Source: Engraulis encrasicolus (taxonomy: Eukaryota; Chordata; Actinopteri; Clupeiformes; Engraulidae). From it: a stretch of DNA of 64,000 nt. The notes below the pieces were generated by a model, which worked only from the letters and a program-made list of their open reading frames with translations, made no database searches and was not told the origin of the DNA. Both the position numbers and the translations under genes were made by a program. Below are positions 39,090 to 51,140 of this stretch, in pieces; position 1 is the stretch's first letter, and each line of letters begins with the position of its first letter. Location of the stretch: positions 20,419,815-20,483,814 of the forward strand of contig NC_085866.1 in NCBI RefSeq assembly GCF_034702125.1. Direction: 5' to 3'.

Positions 39090-39148
<59 letters not shown>

Positions 39149-39330
39149 TGCGTGTTTATGTGTTTATGTGTACATGTGTGTGGCTCAGTGTGAGTTTGTG
39201 TGTACGTGCATGTGTGTGGCTGTGTGTGTGTGTGTGTCTGTGTGTGTGTCTGTGTGTGTGTGTGGCTCTGTGTGTGTGTGTGTGTGTATGTGCGTGCGCA
39301 TGTGCGTGTGCGTGTGTGTGCGAGAGCCGG
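39090..39330. repeat. (GT)n and compound GT-rich microsatellite
   Basis: Pure GT to 39142, then GT-rich compound repeats. Confidence 0.95.
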
Positions 39331-39550
39331 TGACAATTCTGTTCTTAAGGAGTCAGTGTCAGCATGTTTGAAAGATGAGTTGCATCTGCCTCTATCTCTG
39401 CTTCATCTCTTTCTCATTTCTCTCCTGCCCTCTCACTCTCTCTGTCTCTCATCTGTCTTTTTGTTTCTCTTGTCCCACCCTATCTCTGTCAATTCATCAT
39501 TTTTCAATGATCAATTCTCATCTCACACTCTCTCTGTCTCTTTCTTTCTT

Positions 39551-39581
<31 letters not shown>

Positions 39582-39718
39582 GTCTGTCTATATCTCTCAT
39601 ACAACTTTCTCTTTTTCTCCCTTTGTATGTCTGTCACTGCCTCTCTTTCTCTCCCTTCCTCTATCCCTTTGTACCTTTGACTCTCTCCTTCCCCTTATCT
39701 CCCTCACATCTCCTTCAC

Positions 39719-39720
<2 letters not shown>

Positions 39721-39772
<52 letters not shown>
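39721..39772. repeat. (CT)n microsatellite before E21
   Basis: CT-run forming the pyrimidine tract ahead of the E21 acceptor. Confidence 0.95.
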
Positions 39773-39777
<5 letters not shown>

Positions 39778-39794
39778 CCCCCCCTCCTCCTCAG

Positions 39795-39950
39795 GATGCC
39801 TTGTGTGATGAGGAGATAAAGGGGGAGATGAGTACTCTGCAGCAGGGTCTGAATGAGCAGCAGGGTGTGCTGCAGAGGATCAGCGCCCCCAACATGAAGG
39901 CCATGGAGAAGCTGGAGAGCGTACGGGAGCGCTCCAGGAGACCAGCGACG
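39795..39950 (+). pseudogene. smc1a: SMC1 segment E21 with -1 frameshift at its end
   Basis: Acceptor [52 protein letters not shown], then SRRPAT instead of FQETSD. One T is missing in CGCTCCAGGAGACC (expected CGC TTC CAG GAG ACC) at about 39932. Donor GTGGGG. Confidence 0.92.
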
Positions 39951-39972
39951 GTGGGGGAAACACTGTAGAGGG

Positions 39973-40056
39973 ATGGATGGATGGATGGATGGATGGATGG
40001 ATGGATGGATGGATGGATGGATGGATGGATGGATGGATGGATGGATGGATGGATGG
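39973..40056. repeat. (GGAT)n microsatellite
   Basis: About 20 GGAT units directly after the E21 donor; related GGAT/GATA-rich sequence resumes at 40230-40330. Confidence 0.97.
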
Positions 40057-40147
40057 AGGAGATAGATATTGAGGGTGTTAGTGTGACAGAGAGAGAGAGA
40101 GAGAGAAGACTAGAGAGTGCCAGAGACGAGAGAGAGAGAGACTGAAG

Positions 40148-40187
40148 CGCATCAGGAACAAATTCCAGGAAACAAGTGATGGTGGGT
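40148..40187 (+). repeat. copy of E21 3' end with the frame intact
   Basis: CGCATCAGGAACAAATTCCA, then GGAAACAAGTGATGGTGGGT, reads RNKFQETSD before a GT. This is the reading E21 itself has lost. Surrounded by GA-rich low complexity. Confidence 0.85.
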
Positions 40188-40650
40188 GGGGAAGGGGGTT
40201 GGAGGATATGCCGATACATTAGTGGAGCGATGGATGGATGGATGTTTGGATAGATGAATAGGTAAACACATACAGTAGATGGATAAATGCATAGATGATA
40301 GATGCACAGAGATGCATAGATACGAGTACATGTAAATGATCGATTGATGGGTGGCTGAGTGGACTTTATTGATCCCAATATGGGCCATATTGCTGACTTA
40401 CATAAGTTGTTATTGAAGTTGCACAGTGCATCTTTAAAGTACTGACAGGCGCCAACAGAGTCAGTGGAAATGAGAAGCCTGTTTGAAAAGTTAACATGCT
40501 GGAACATGGTATAAGCTTCACAAAAGTCATGTTCAGAATAAGAAAAAATTACCACTTACATTTTGGACTGCTGCAAAAAATAAACAACTGATATAAATTT
40601 GGCTTTACATGTATTCCAGCCCTAATCTTCTGTGCCTGAAGGAATGTTGA

Positions 40651-40968
<318 letters not shown>

Positions 40969-41001
40969 TAGGGCAACTTCTTTCATGGCAATGTTGTATA
41001 G

Positions 41002-41338
41002 CAGCGGTTCCCAAACGTTTTCCCTGCACACCCCCTTGTACATTTCAAAGGGTTTTTCGTGCACACCCTAAGCGAATATTTTGGTGTGCTGATGGCCACG
41101 CAAGTATGGATTCACTGCGCATTCACTGCACATTATGCAGTCGTCTTGGAGAATCCTCTTTTCCAATTGTTAAACTACACTTTAGATGGATGTTTCCAGC
41201 ATACAATTCACCATGCAATTAAAATGCTGGATAAAAAAAATCACATATCCACCATTGCTCTATTCAGCTTGCACATGACCCTTTTATGGTAGGCCGCTCA
41301 CCCCCAGGGGTGCACGCATCCCAGTTTGGGAAACCCTG
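41002..41338. mobile_element. short hAT-type element (CAGCGGTTCCCAAACG ends)
   Basis: TIRs CAGCGGTTCCCAAACGTTTT and CAGTTTGGGAAACCCTG; perfect TSD TTGTATAG at 40994-41001 and 41339-41346. Shares the body GTGCTGATGGCC-CGCAAGTATG with 11867-12077. Confidence 0.93.
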
Positions 41339-41704
41339 TTGTATAGGAATGTTACAAACAGATGCTATTTAATCTTTTTCATGCCAATGTGGCTTAATGT
41401 TATTCATTTTAGAAGAAATTAGATTCACAACATCTCCTAATACAGTTTCACATTTCATTATTTTATCTTTCACATTTCTTGGATACGTATTTCTAACACT
41501 ACACTTTGTCACAATGGACATGATGTAACACTCTTGTAGAAAGAAATTTACAACATCGTTATTAGCAATTGTGTTGTACTCTTCTTCGCATGTCATTACC
41601 CTTCACCCTCCAACCATATACTGTTAGACCTTTTAGAAGAGTTTTTTGAGATTGGCCACAGGTTTTCCGCTTTTCACAATGTCCTCCTCATCCTCCTACC
41701 TTAG

Positions 41705-41860
<156 letters not shown>

Positions 41861-42268
41861 TGAGCTACTTGTAGGTTTGGCATGAGCATCAGATATGTGG
41901 CAAAGTCACTACACTACTACATTACTCTTAGATGATGCTTTTATCCAAAGCGACTTACAGATATTTACCATACAGGGTGTCAATTACAGCCCCTGAAGTA
42001 TTGTGAGGTGAGGTGCCTTGCTCAAAAGGGTGGAATTCAAACCGGCAACCCTCTGATTAAGATCATCTCCCCAAAAATTAGGCCACGGCTTCTCAAGTCC
42101 TTTTGCTTTTCAAAAAAAGAGATATCACCTTCCCTCTTTCTTCCCACAAATGGCTGTGTTGTTTTAGACCAGGGATGGGCAACTTTAGTGATAAGGAGGG
42201 CCACATTTTTCATAACCACCTTCGGAGAGTGACATAACCACAGATTTGACTGCAGATTTGACTGCAAG

Positions 42269-42446
42269 TCTCTTTTCCACTGCCAGTTTTCTGGTAGTCC
42301 TACAGCTCGACACAGCGCGACTCAGCCGCCACTTTTTGCTTTACGATTGAGCTGTGTTTTGCCTATTCGAAAAGCAAAAAAGTGGCTGCAAAGTCGCACT
42401 GTGTCGAGCTGTAGGCCTACCAGAAAACCAGCAGTGGAAAAGAGGC
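42269..42446. mobile_element. palindromic element (CTCTTTTCCACTG ends), copy 2
   Basis: Arms CTCTTTTCCACTGCCAGTTT and AAACCAGCAGTGGAAAAGAG; middle TAGTCCTACAGCTCGACACA against TGTCGAGCTGTAGGCCTACC. Same family as 27672-27850. Confidence 0.88.
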
Positions 42447-42766
42447 GTTAGTTGCTCACTGACTGTCGAGAGTGTTTGGAAGGAAATTGGAGTGTTCTCT
42501 ATCGTCCAACAGTGAAATTACAGTAAACATTTTTTTTTTAAAGAAATGTTATGTTTCAAGTCAGCTTTTTATTGTCACTTTCATCTTATGCACAAGACAT
42601 ACAAGGAAAAATGAAATTACGTTTTCTTTCTATACCATGCCAGGACAAGACATACAAAACTGACATTTATCAGACTGACATAAAGTGCAGACAGGACAGG
42701 TACAGTGATGGACTGGTAACAATGGACAATAATAAATAATAGATACAGTACAAATGAACATTTAAC

Positions 42767-44541
42767 GGTAACACTTCCAAATAAGGGGCCATAATTAACA
42801 GTAAAGTAGTTACAACCTAATACTTAAGTAAGGGTTAATAATCATTACTTAATGCCACATTAGACACATATTAATTGTTATTAATGCATTAGCAAGCAGT
42901 TACTTAACTATTAGATAACTATTACCTTGTGTTACAAGTTAATAGCATATTATTATTTAACTAATAGATAAGTAAGGACACAGTTAATAGTTAAGTAGCC
43001 ATCAGGTCATACTTAACTAAGGACCAAAATTAACACTTACTTAATACAAAAGTAAGGCATAACTAATGGTTAATTAATACTTAAATATTGAGTTTTGGGA
43101 CCCTTATATTAGAGTTGGCTGAGGATAACTAATGGTTAATTAATAGATAGATATTGTTGTTTGGGACCTTTATATTAGAGTTGGCTGCGGATAACTAATG
43201 GTTAATTAATCGATAGATATTGGTGTTTGGGACCCTTATAATAGAGTTGGCTGAGCATACCTAATAGTTAATTAATTAATCTACTGTGACATCTAGTTTT
43301 CACTCGTTCAAATCACTGTAATAGTTGCAACAGGAGCGATTATATAGCAAGGATTGGACGTACACTTCTCAATGATGGTGGGGTGATGAGATGTAATTTT
43401 TTCATGTACATCTTATTAGTTTTAATGGTAAAAACCCTGCAATAAATGCAGAACATTATGAAGAGTAATAGTTTTGAAGCGAGACTAAACCATTCCTCTG
43501 TGATAATTAAGTTAATGTTTGAGAATATTAGCTCCAAGAAGTGCAGTGCATGATGGGTACGCAATCTACAGACAACAATATTTCGGTATTATTTAATCAT
43601 TAGATTAGGTACAGTTAATAGTTAAGTAGCTATTAGGTCATACTTAACTAAGGACCTTAATTAACACTTACTTAATACAAAAGCAAGGCATATCTAATGA
43701 TTAAATAATACCGAAATATTGTTGTCTGTAGATTGCGTACCCATCATGCACTGCTCTTCTTGGAGCTAATATTCTCAAACATTAACCTAATTATCACAGA
43801 GGAATGGTTTAGTCTCGCTTCAAAACTATTACTCTTCATAATGTTCTGCATTTATTGCAGGGTTTTTACCATTAAAACTAATAAGATGTACATGAAAAAA
43901 TTACATCTCATCACCCCACCATCATTGAGAAGTGTACGTCTAATCCTTGCTATATAATGGCTCCTGTTGCCACTATTACAGTGATTTGAACGACTGAAAA
44001 CTAGATGTCACAGTAGATTAATTAATTAATTATGAGGTATGCTCAGCCAACTCTATTATAAGGGTCCCAAACACCAATATCTATCGATTAATTAACCATT
44101 AGTTATCCACAGCCAACTCTAATATAAGGGTCCCAAACAACAATATCTATCTATTAATTAACCATTAGTTATCCGCAGCCAACTCTAATATAAGGGTCCC
44201 AAAACCCAATATTTAAGTATTAATTAACCATTAGTTATGCCTTACTTTTGTATTATGTAAGTGTTAATTTTGGTCCTTAGTTAAGTATGACCTGATAGCT
44301 ACTTAACTATTAACTGTGCCCTTACTTATCTATTAGTTAAATAATAATATGCTATTAACTTGTAACACAAGGTAATAGTTATCTAATAGTTAAGTAACTG
44401 CTTACTAATGTTCAACATATGCATTATTAACAATTTATATGTGTCTAATGTGCCAGTAATTAATGATTATTAACCCTTAGTTAAGTATTAGGTTGTAGCT
44501 ACTTTACTGTTAATTGTGGCCCCTTATTTGGAAGTGTTACC
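42767..44541. mobile_element. giant 1.78-kb foldback (palindromic) element
   Basis: GGTAACACTTCCAAATAAGG at the left is inverted exactly as CCTTATTTGGAAGTGTTACC at the right, and pairing continues through about 850-bp arms to a centre near 43650. The same 74-codon ORF appears mirrored at 43340-43564 (-) and 43733-43957 (+), differing by one residue. Perfect 8-bp TSD CATTTAAC at 42759-42766 and 44542-44549. Confidence 0.95.
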
Positions 44542-44990
44542 CATTTAACATTTAACATTCAACACTTAACATTCAACATGTAACAGATAAAAGATAAATA
44601 AAGAATGTAGACACTACAATATTTGAAATAATAGCAGTGAAAGTAACAGTATAATGTTTTGTCTACGGGCCACACTGAGTGAGGAGGCGGGCCGCATGTG
44701 GCCCCCGGGCCTCCAGTTGCCCATACCTGTTTTAGACATAGCTTTCATGCTTATAATTTGCTGTTTTTCACTTCAAATCATCACACACACAGACCTCCTT
44801 CAGACATATTCAGTATGTAATGTTATATGAATAGGCTAAATATGCACTTACAGCCAGCTAAAGGCGTGTCTGCCAGATACTCAGGAAATTATTTAACCAT
44901 CCATCATAAGTGTAGTATTTCATTAGACACTTTTCATTTAATTACACACAATTTTACTGAAATTAACACCTCTGTTCTCCATCCCAACAG

Positions 44991-45060
44991 CTATAAGCCT
45001 GCTCCTTTCTTTGTACTGGATGCGATTGATGCTGCCCTGGACAACACCAACATAGGCAAG
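44991..45060 (+). pseudogene. smc1a: SMC1 segment E24: Walker B with Glu to Ala
   Basis: Acceptor [33 protein letters not shown]1A has DEIDAALDN. The catalytic Glu codon GAG is GCG here (45022-45024). The D-loop ALDN is intact. Donor GTAAGC. Confidence 0.95.
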
Positions 45061-45120
45061 GTAAGCCTGAAAACACACCAAATACACATATACTGTACAC
45101 GTGATGTGTATATTATATTA

Positions 45121-45200
45121 TGAGCACAATATGCTGCATTTGCCAATTTGTACCGTATACGCTAATTTCGGCAGGTGGCTAACTACGTACATACATTGCA
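45121..45200 (+). repeat. upstream copy of the E25 acceptor region
   Basis: TGAGCACAATATGCTGCATT, then GGCAGGTGGCTAACTACGTA, copies 45272-45356, including the exon start GTGGCTAACTAC (VANY). Unit about 150 bp. Confidence 0.85.
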
Positions 45201-45340
45201 GCTGCAAAGTCAAATACACACATACATAAGATGTGTATAATGTATAGTTATGTGTCTAATTTTATTATATTGAGCACAATATGCTGTACATGCTAAATTG
45301 TATGTATATGATAATTTGTTGCGATAACTCTGAGTGGCAG

Positions 45341-45451
45341 GTGGCTAACTACATCAATTACCAGTCGGTGCAGAATTTCCAGGCCATAGTCATCTCGCTG
45401 AAGGAAGAGTTCTACACCAAGGCAGACTCACTGATTGGTGTCCATCCAGAG
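45341..45451 (+). pseudogene. smc1a: SMC1 segment E25
   Basis: Acceptor [44 protein letters not shown]. Covers the H-loop side strand of the head. Open. Donor GTACAG. Confidence 0.94.
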
Positions 45452-45489
45452 GTACAGAACAGTAGGTGACACTGTAGATCATTAAAAGT

Positions 45490-45650
45490 AGTGTAGGAGA
45501 TGCGCGCACATCCAGTAAAACAGGTGCTGGATCAAACAAATGTGCGTTAAAGAAGAAAGAAAATCCGCACACAGGTCTATACTCTATACACCTGACGAAG
45601 ACCGCCTGAGGTCGAAACGTTGTGTTAAATAAATCGGTGAGCAGTAACAG
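45490..45650. repeat. dispersed repeat with GACGAAGAC/CGAAACGTTG
   Basis: CGCACATCCAGTAAAACAGG, then CACCTGACGAAGACCGCCTG, then GTCGAAACGTTGTG. A common fish interspersed motif; family not named. Confidence 0.5.
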
Positions 45651-45675
45651 ACTGTAGATAATTAACCCAGTGCAG

Positions 45676-45890
45676 ATCAGTGTTTCCCAACTTTTTTTGT
45701 CCTGTGTACTACCAAAGCCTTTTTGTCATATCCTGAGTGAGTACTCCTTCAGCACAAGGTCTATATCTTGTTCTCCATGTGTGCTCCATACGTTTGTTAT
45801 CATTACGTTTTCCCACATACCCCCTGCATTGTGCTTGCATATTCATAGTGGTACACGTACCCCTGGTTGGGAAACACTTCTGTAGATAAT
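45676..45890. repeat. hAT-type remnant (CAGTGTTTCCCAAC ends)
   Basis: CAGTGTTTCCCAACTTTTTT at the left, inverted against GGTTGGGAAACACTTCTG at the right. Confidence 0.75.
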
Positions 45891-46183
45891 TAACCCTGTG
45901 TTATTACATCGGCTTGTCATCATTCTGTAGAATGTGGAGTTCATTTCAATGGGGCTTCCCCAACGTTTGCACGTCTGTCATTTCTGAATAACAGATGTGT
46001 TGGTCTATAACATACAGCTGTCAATGGGAACAAACAGAATGTCTGTTACCTTGCGACATCACCTGATTTTGATATTTTGAAAACTGCTGAACTGCGCAGA
46101 ATGTGCAGTCCCTAGGCCATAATCGTTGTCATGATTATGATGAAATACAGAAGGAAGACATATACACTATGTGTTTTCAAACT

Positions 46184-46232
46184 GTGTCCATCCAGAGGTA
46201 CAGCACAGTAGGTGGTATTGTAGATAATTAAC
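46184..46232 (+). repeat. copy of E25 3' end and donor
   Basis: TGTCCATCCAGAGGTACAGC, then ACAGTAGGTGGTATTGTAGA, then TAATTAA repeats 45438-45486, including the exon end and intron start. Confidence 0.9.
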
Positions 46233-46356
46233 CCCGCCGTGGTAGACTAACCACCTCAGAGACTTCCCTGCACAGTTACACCAGACCATACAGTACAGTA
46301 TAATTAGTGATTATAAATGAAGGTCTTGAACTGTTGTCTTTTCTTCTTCCCTGCAG

Positions 46357-46437
46357 CAAGGAGACTGTGTCATCAGCAAGGTGCTGGCCTTTGACCTTTC
46401 ACAGTATCCCGATGCCAACGCAAACCCCAACGAGTAA
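46357..46437 (+). pseudogene. smc1a: SMC1 segment E26, C-terminus and stop
   Basis: Acceptor [35 protein letters not shown] at 46435-46437. The C-terminus is full length compared with SMC1A. A CAGTGGTGTAGTC element begins 16 bp later, so the original 3' UTR is disrupted. Confidence 0.95.
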
Positions 46438-46452
46438 TGGTGTGCTCCTGAC

Positions 46453-46627
46453 CAGTGGTGTAGTCTATGAAGAACGCAGGTATACGCAGTATACCCACCT
46501 GAAAATGTCAGGGATTTCAGTATACCCACCTAAAATTGATTGATTCAGTATTTAGAATAGCACAGTATACCCACCTCAAAAATGCTCAAATATACAGTAT
46601 ACCCACTTTAAAAAGACTACATCAGTG
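46453..46627. mobile_element. CAGTGGTGTAGTCTA element, copy 2
   Basis: Inverted ends CAGTGGTGTAGTCTA and AGACTACATCAGTG; flanks CTCCTGAC and CTCCAGAC (8 bp, one mismatch). Same family as 38739-38932. Confidence 0.85.
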
Positions 46628-47159
46628 CTCCAGACCCAATCCAGACTAGTGGGACATGGGACTACTACTCCTACCTGAATTATTCCAGTTCTCATGCAAA
46701 TGTGTGAGGACGTGTTTTCATATTGTATCATCTCAATTAGTCATTAGTAGGCTACAGAGACTCACAGATGACAAATAGAACACATGTCTCCTAAAGGGAT
46801 AAGACATGGCTAGATAGAGTTTACAGTTCAGATCATGATTGGCATGTCGAAAGGCCTGGGGCTTTAAAAATCACACGGTTTAGGGTCGGGCATATGACCA
46901 TTCATGATGAACTTTACATTGTACGTCAACTGGCCTTGTATGTCTATACAGGGCGCAGTAATACCAATATGAGTTTGAATGTCATAAATAGCTAATAGTT
47001 CTATCAGACAGGTCTTGTGCCTTCAGACAGCTTTTGTGCTCTCATGACATTGGCTGAAAGTGGTCATACTGATGTGCACTTTATTGTAGCTATTGTAGCT
47101 AAATTAATGGCATCTTTGGTCAGATGTGGTTTTGCACAGTGTGATTTTTTTTAATTATT

Positions 47160-47745
47160 ATTTTTTTTTACGTAACTTTTATCAGTCTTTTATTGAGAGT
47201 CTCTTAACTTTCTCTCTTTTATGCTGGTTAAATAGCCTTTCAGTCAAAGACAAGAACAGTCTCAGCAGCATTATTAACACCTCATCAAATATTATTGGAA
47301 CAAATAAACTAAATAGTCTGAGTGCTCTGTTTAACAAACAGGTAGTCCAAAAGGCTAAAAGTATCAGCAGTCAGTCTGATAATGTTTTAGGCGGTTAATT
47401 GTCATTAATGCCCTCTGGGAGGCGCTATTATTCTGTCAGGACAAAAACAAAGCGTTACTCTGGATCTTTCATCCCTACAACCATTAGATTATTAAACAAG
47501 GTTGTAGGGATAGAGTTCATTACTGACAGGACAGGGTGTTTGAATGTATGTGTTAAAATGTAGTGTATGTCTTTTGTTTTCTATTTATTTATTGTTTTTT
47601 GTTTTCTTTAGGTTTTGTATTTCATTTTCTAATCATTTTATTTATACTATTTATTCATTGACTGATGGAGACTGGGACTGCAAACTGAATTGCCCTTCTG
47701 ATGGGACTAATAAAGTTATCTGAATCTGAATCTGATTCTGTGATG
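47160..47745 (+). repeat. LINE 3' end (ORF2 C-terminus plus tail)
   Basis: An open stretch reads DKNSLSSIINTSSNIIGTN; after a stop at 47396 it continues LMPSGRRYYSVRTKTKRYSG, FIPTTIRLLNK, the C-terminal block common to fish LINE ORF2 proteins. Ends in TAATAAAGTTATCTGAATCT with (GAATCT)n. 5'-truncated and broken. Confidence 0.8.
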
Positions 47746-48273
47746 CTTTTACCAAGAACCATGTATGTTGTATGATTAGTTTTTGCTAATTGTTACTACA
47801 TGTTGTGTCATGCAATTGCGTATTATGTTTTGATATAGCAATTACCACAGTTGTCAAGATTTCATCAGACTTTACAGGAATAGTTCCAATCAAAGTGAAA
47901 AAAGGCTGAAACATTGCTGTAAATTTGCCTCAACCTTGTTCCAGATCTATGTGAGCGATAGCATTTTCTTAACAGCGACCTGCATGCTGTCTCTGACTCT
48001 ATACTGAAATTTGTGTTGAAGTTGATCTTGCCAAAAGAACATTGGAATTCAAATGTGATTGCCTTGGGAAAAGAAAAAAACTTCCAGTACCATATTATGT
48101 TATTTCAGGAAATGTCACTTTCCTATTCCTAATGTAAACACATCTGTCTTCATGACAATGTAGACTAGTTCTGGGCTCAGCTGCACTGGAAAACCAATAC
48201 TGGGCCACATTTCAATTTGAACACCATTTCAAGTGGGCAAAGATGAAGCGATGATAAATGATGCAAGACAGAC

Positions 48274-48314
<41 letters not shown>

Positions 48315-48561
48315 TAATGCAACTGAAAAAAAATCTATGTACATCGATTTCCCCAGAACTATCCTTTTAATGGTTACTTTTGAAGTCTGATATGCTGCGG
48401 TTCTTGAATTCTGTTTACAGTTTCGCCTGAATGCCATTTGCACACTTGTTTTTGTAATTAGTCAGGGAGTTTGAACTGTGGCAGTTATAGTAGAACAAGG
48501 AGTAGATGCTTAGCGGTGTGGCCTTGAGGTGTCATGAAAGAATGCCAGTGGGTACATTCTA

Positions 48562-48706
48562 ATATGCGACCTTGCGTCCTCCACTTGAGCTTGTGGCCTC
48601 ACGTTTTGCTGAAATATAATGCTGTTGCCAGCGATGCCATCACAACGTATTACTTCCTGGTATGATGCCACAAGCACAAGTGGAGGACGCAAGGTCGCAT
48701 ATTGGA
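48562..48706. mobile_element. palindromic element (TATGCGACCTTGCGTCC ends)
   Basis: TATGCGACCTTGCGTCCTCC, then ACTTGAGCTTGTGGC, is mirrored by GCCACAAGCACAAGTGGAGG, then ACGCAAGGTCGCATA. A relative at 49130-49400 has TATGCGGCCTCCCGTCCTCC. Confidence 0.85.
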
Positions 48707-49491
48707 GAGCATGCCAGTGCTGTGGTGTCTTGTTCTGTGCTGTTACAGGCTTAGCTGTGTCTTTGAGAACATAGTGGCTGCTTAACCCCTTTGTTATAAC
48801 CTAATCATCACCAAAATGGTAATGACCAAATCTTAATTGGTCTCTGCATTATCATAGCAATGTTGTAATTATGTAGTTGAGTGTTTTCAGCAAAGAGTGA
48901 ATAGTGTAGGTCCGCCGATGGGCCCATCTGCAGTAAAAGGCTACTGGCATGATGGTTCTTTAATGTCGTGTCATGTTTATGGCCTTGGTCATGTTGTCTG
49001 TCCGCTTACTTGTGTACTTGTTGTCCGCACAAGTTGCTCTGTCAAGTGCCATTTTGCATGCAGCATGTAAGGTGGACATGATGTGTGATGTGTCCTACCT
49101 GGGAAGTTGAGTTAAAGATGTAGGCTGCATTGCAATATGCGGCCTCCCGTCCTCCACTTGTGCTTGTGGCTTCGCCCTGCCTCCTGGCCATGGAGAAAAC
49201 GATAAAGTTTCCCAGCTGTCAGCCTAGTCACAACAACTTTTGGGGGACTGTTTTTCATTCACTATCCCAATTGCAAATGAGAAAATTACATTAGGATTGT
49301 GCTTTTGCAAGATATTGATTTAATTGTCTGTCGTCAGTGACGTCATCATGAGGTCCCAAGCAGGCAAGTGAACAAGGGAGGACGGAAGTCAGTATATTGG
49401 AATTCTCCCGTAGTCTGCAAGTTGTTTTTGTCATAATTCCTGCAACATCATGCCATGGGACTCTGATAGCACTACATGAAATAGATCAGGG

Positions 49492-49600
49492 GTTCCCAAC
49501 CATTTCCAACTTGGGGCCCACTTTTCAAGTTTTCACCAATGTTTGGGGCCCACCGACCTTTGACCCAATAAACAGTACAATTCAAATAAATAGTCAACCG
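49492..49600. repeat. hAT-type remnant
   Basis: GGGGTTCCCAACCATTTCCA then GGGGCCCACTTTTCAAG resembles other CAGGGGTTCCCAA elements here. No second end is seen. Confidence 0.45.
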
Positions 49601-50529
49601 CAACACACAAATTGGGAGAGGGATTCATTTTTTTTTAAGAACTAGAACTTGGAATTTTTTTACACACAGATTTAGCTGTGTGTTCTACTGTGCATATGGC
49701 ATCAGAAATACTTATTGATTGCAGCTTTAAGACAATATAATTTACTGTATGTACAATATAATATATGCCAAAATGTGTCGAAATGTGGCTGTGTATTTTC
49801 CATTGACAATTTTAATACATATTTCTACAAAAACCCATGCTTTGTGAGTGTGCATTTTTGCAATTGCTGTACACCATAGCCATAGCTGTAGAAAGCAAAG
49901 GATGCTAAGTTGTTGCATGATTGCATTCAGCTACTCACCTGGCCAATCCCAAAGCTAGCGTAGACTACTGTATGAAATCATCAATTCTCTTTTACTTTGA
50001 TTCACCTTCACCTCCACATTGATGAATTCCCATTTAGCCGTTGTTATGTTTAGACAAATTTCAGTCAATCATTACACAATATATTTTCTAGCAATGTTTT
50101 GTCCATTTTAGATTTCTAATGATTTTGTTCACTTGTATCGTTTATGTCTTATATTGAAATGATTTACAATGATATATATGTGGTGGTTGAAATCACCTCA
50201 ATTTATTGACTTACATTTTTATACCATTACAATATTCAAGAACATAACCATAACCAGACATTGATACTCAATAATATACAGTTGAAGTCCTTTAATTTTA
50301 ATTTAATTCAAGATAAGATAAGTGGTTGGTTAAATCGATCGTTAATCATGATGAGAAACAAATAGGTTGAGTACTCAAAAAATAGTCCAAAAAAGATCAG
50401 AGGTGTCAATCCAGGGTTGGTGAAGTAGAAACCCTGCCACTATTTCCTTCAAACACAGGTGACCTCCCTGACTAGCAGCTGATCTGACCAGTCATGAGTG
50501 GTCATCACCATCTGTTCAGAGCAGACTGG

Positions 50530-50682
50530 CAGGGGTGCCGCTAGGGGGGGAAAGTGTTACATATTCTAAGGGCCCAAGCACTGACAGCACTGACTTAAGG
50601 GGGGGCAAAAGGGGGCTCTTACATTAAGGGGGCCCAAAATTTGAATCTTTCATGGGGCCCAACATTTCTGGTGGCACCCCTG
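50530..50682. mobile_element. short hAT-type element (CAGGGGTGCCGCTAGG end)
   Basis: Inverted ends CAGGGGTGCC and GGTGGCACCCCTG; flanks CAGACTGG and CTGACTGG (8 bp, one mismatch). Confidence 0.85.
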
Positions 50683-51140
50683 CTGACTGGGTCACATTTG
50701 TGGCAGAGTTTTTACTGAACCTGTGATTGACACTATTGAAAACAAAAACAAAAGTACAGACAACCATAGGTAAATAATAAGCACATAATCTTGAAACGTC
50801 ATAAGACCTCTGCTAGTGATGTATGTGGAGTAGCTTCCAAAAAAAACACAACCCTTTACAGCACACTTGAACCACATCACATTCATATGTAAAGTGCCAA
50901 CACATTATACTGCTGTTTATCACGTTACACAAACTCTTCTGATCTATCTGAACCAACTTATATTCTCCACATCCAACACATACTCCAGGTATGCTGTAGA
51001 CATGAATTGAATTGTGCATATACTGTAATATTGAGCACAAGGGAGTCTTGCACAAACATTTTACACACGTGTCAACGCCTCTCTGTGGTAGAGGACAGAG
51101 TAAAGTAGCTGAACCTGAGGCCATCCACAGAAAAATACAA

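Larger units (their letters stand above)
42170..44729. mobile_element. hAT-type element hosting two nested elements
   Basis: Starts CAGGGATGGGCAACTTTAGT and ends GGGCCTCCAGTTGCCCATAC then CTG. Perfect 8-bp TSD TTTTAGAC at 42162-42169 and 44730-44737. Same family as the insert in E2. It contains the palindromic element at 42269-42446 and the giant foldback at 42767-44541. Confidence 0.9.

Noticed and set aside
43733..43957. Two near-identical 74-codon ORFs on opposite strands (43340-43564 and 43733-43957), suggestive of a small gene pair
   Set aside because: They are mirror images in the arms of a palindromic element. The sequence has no recognisable domain.
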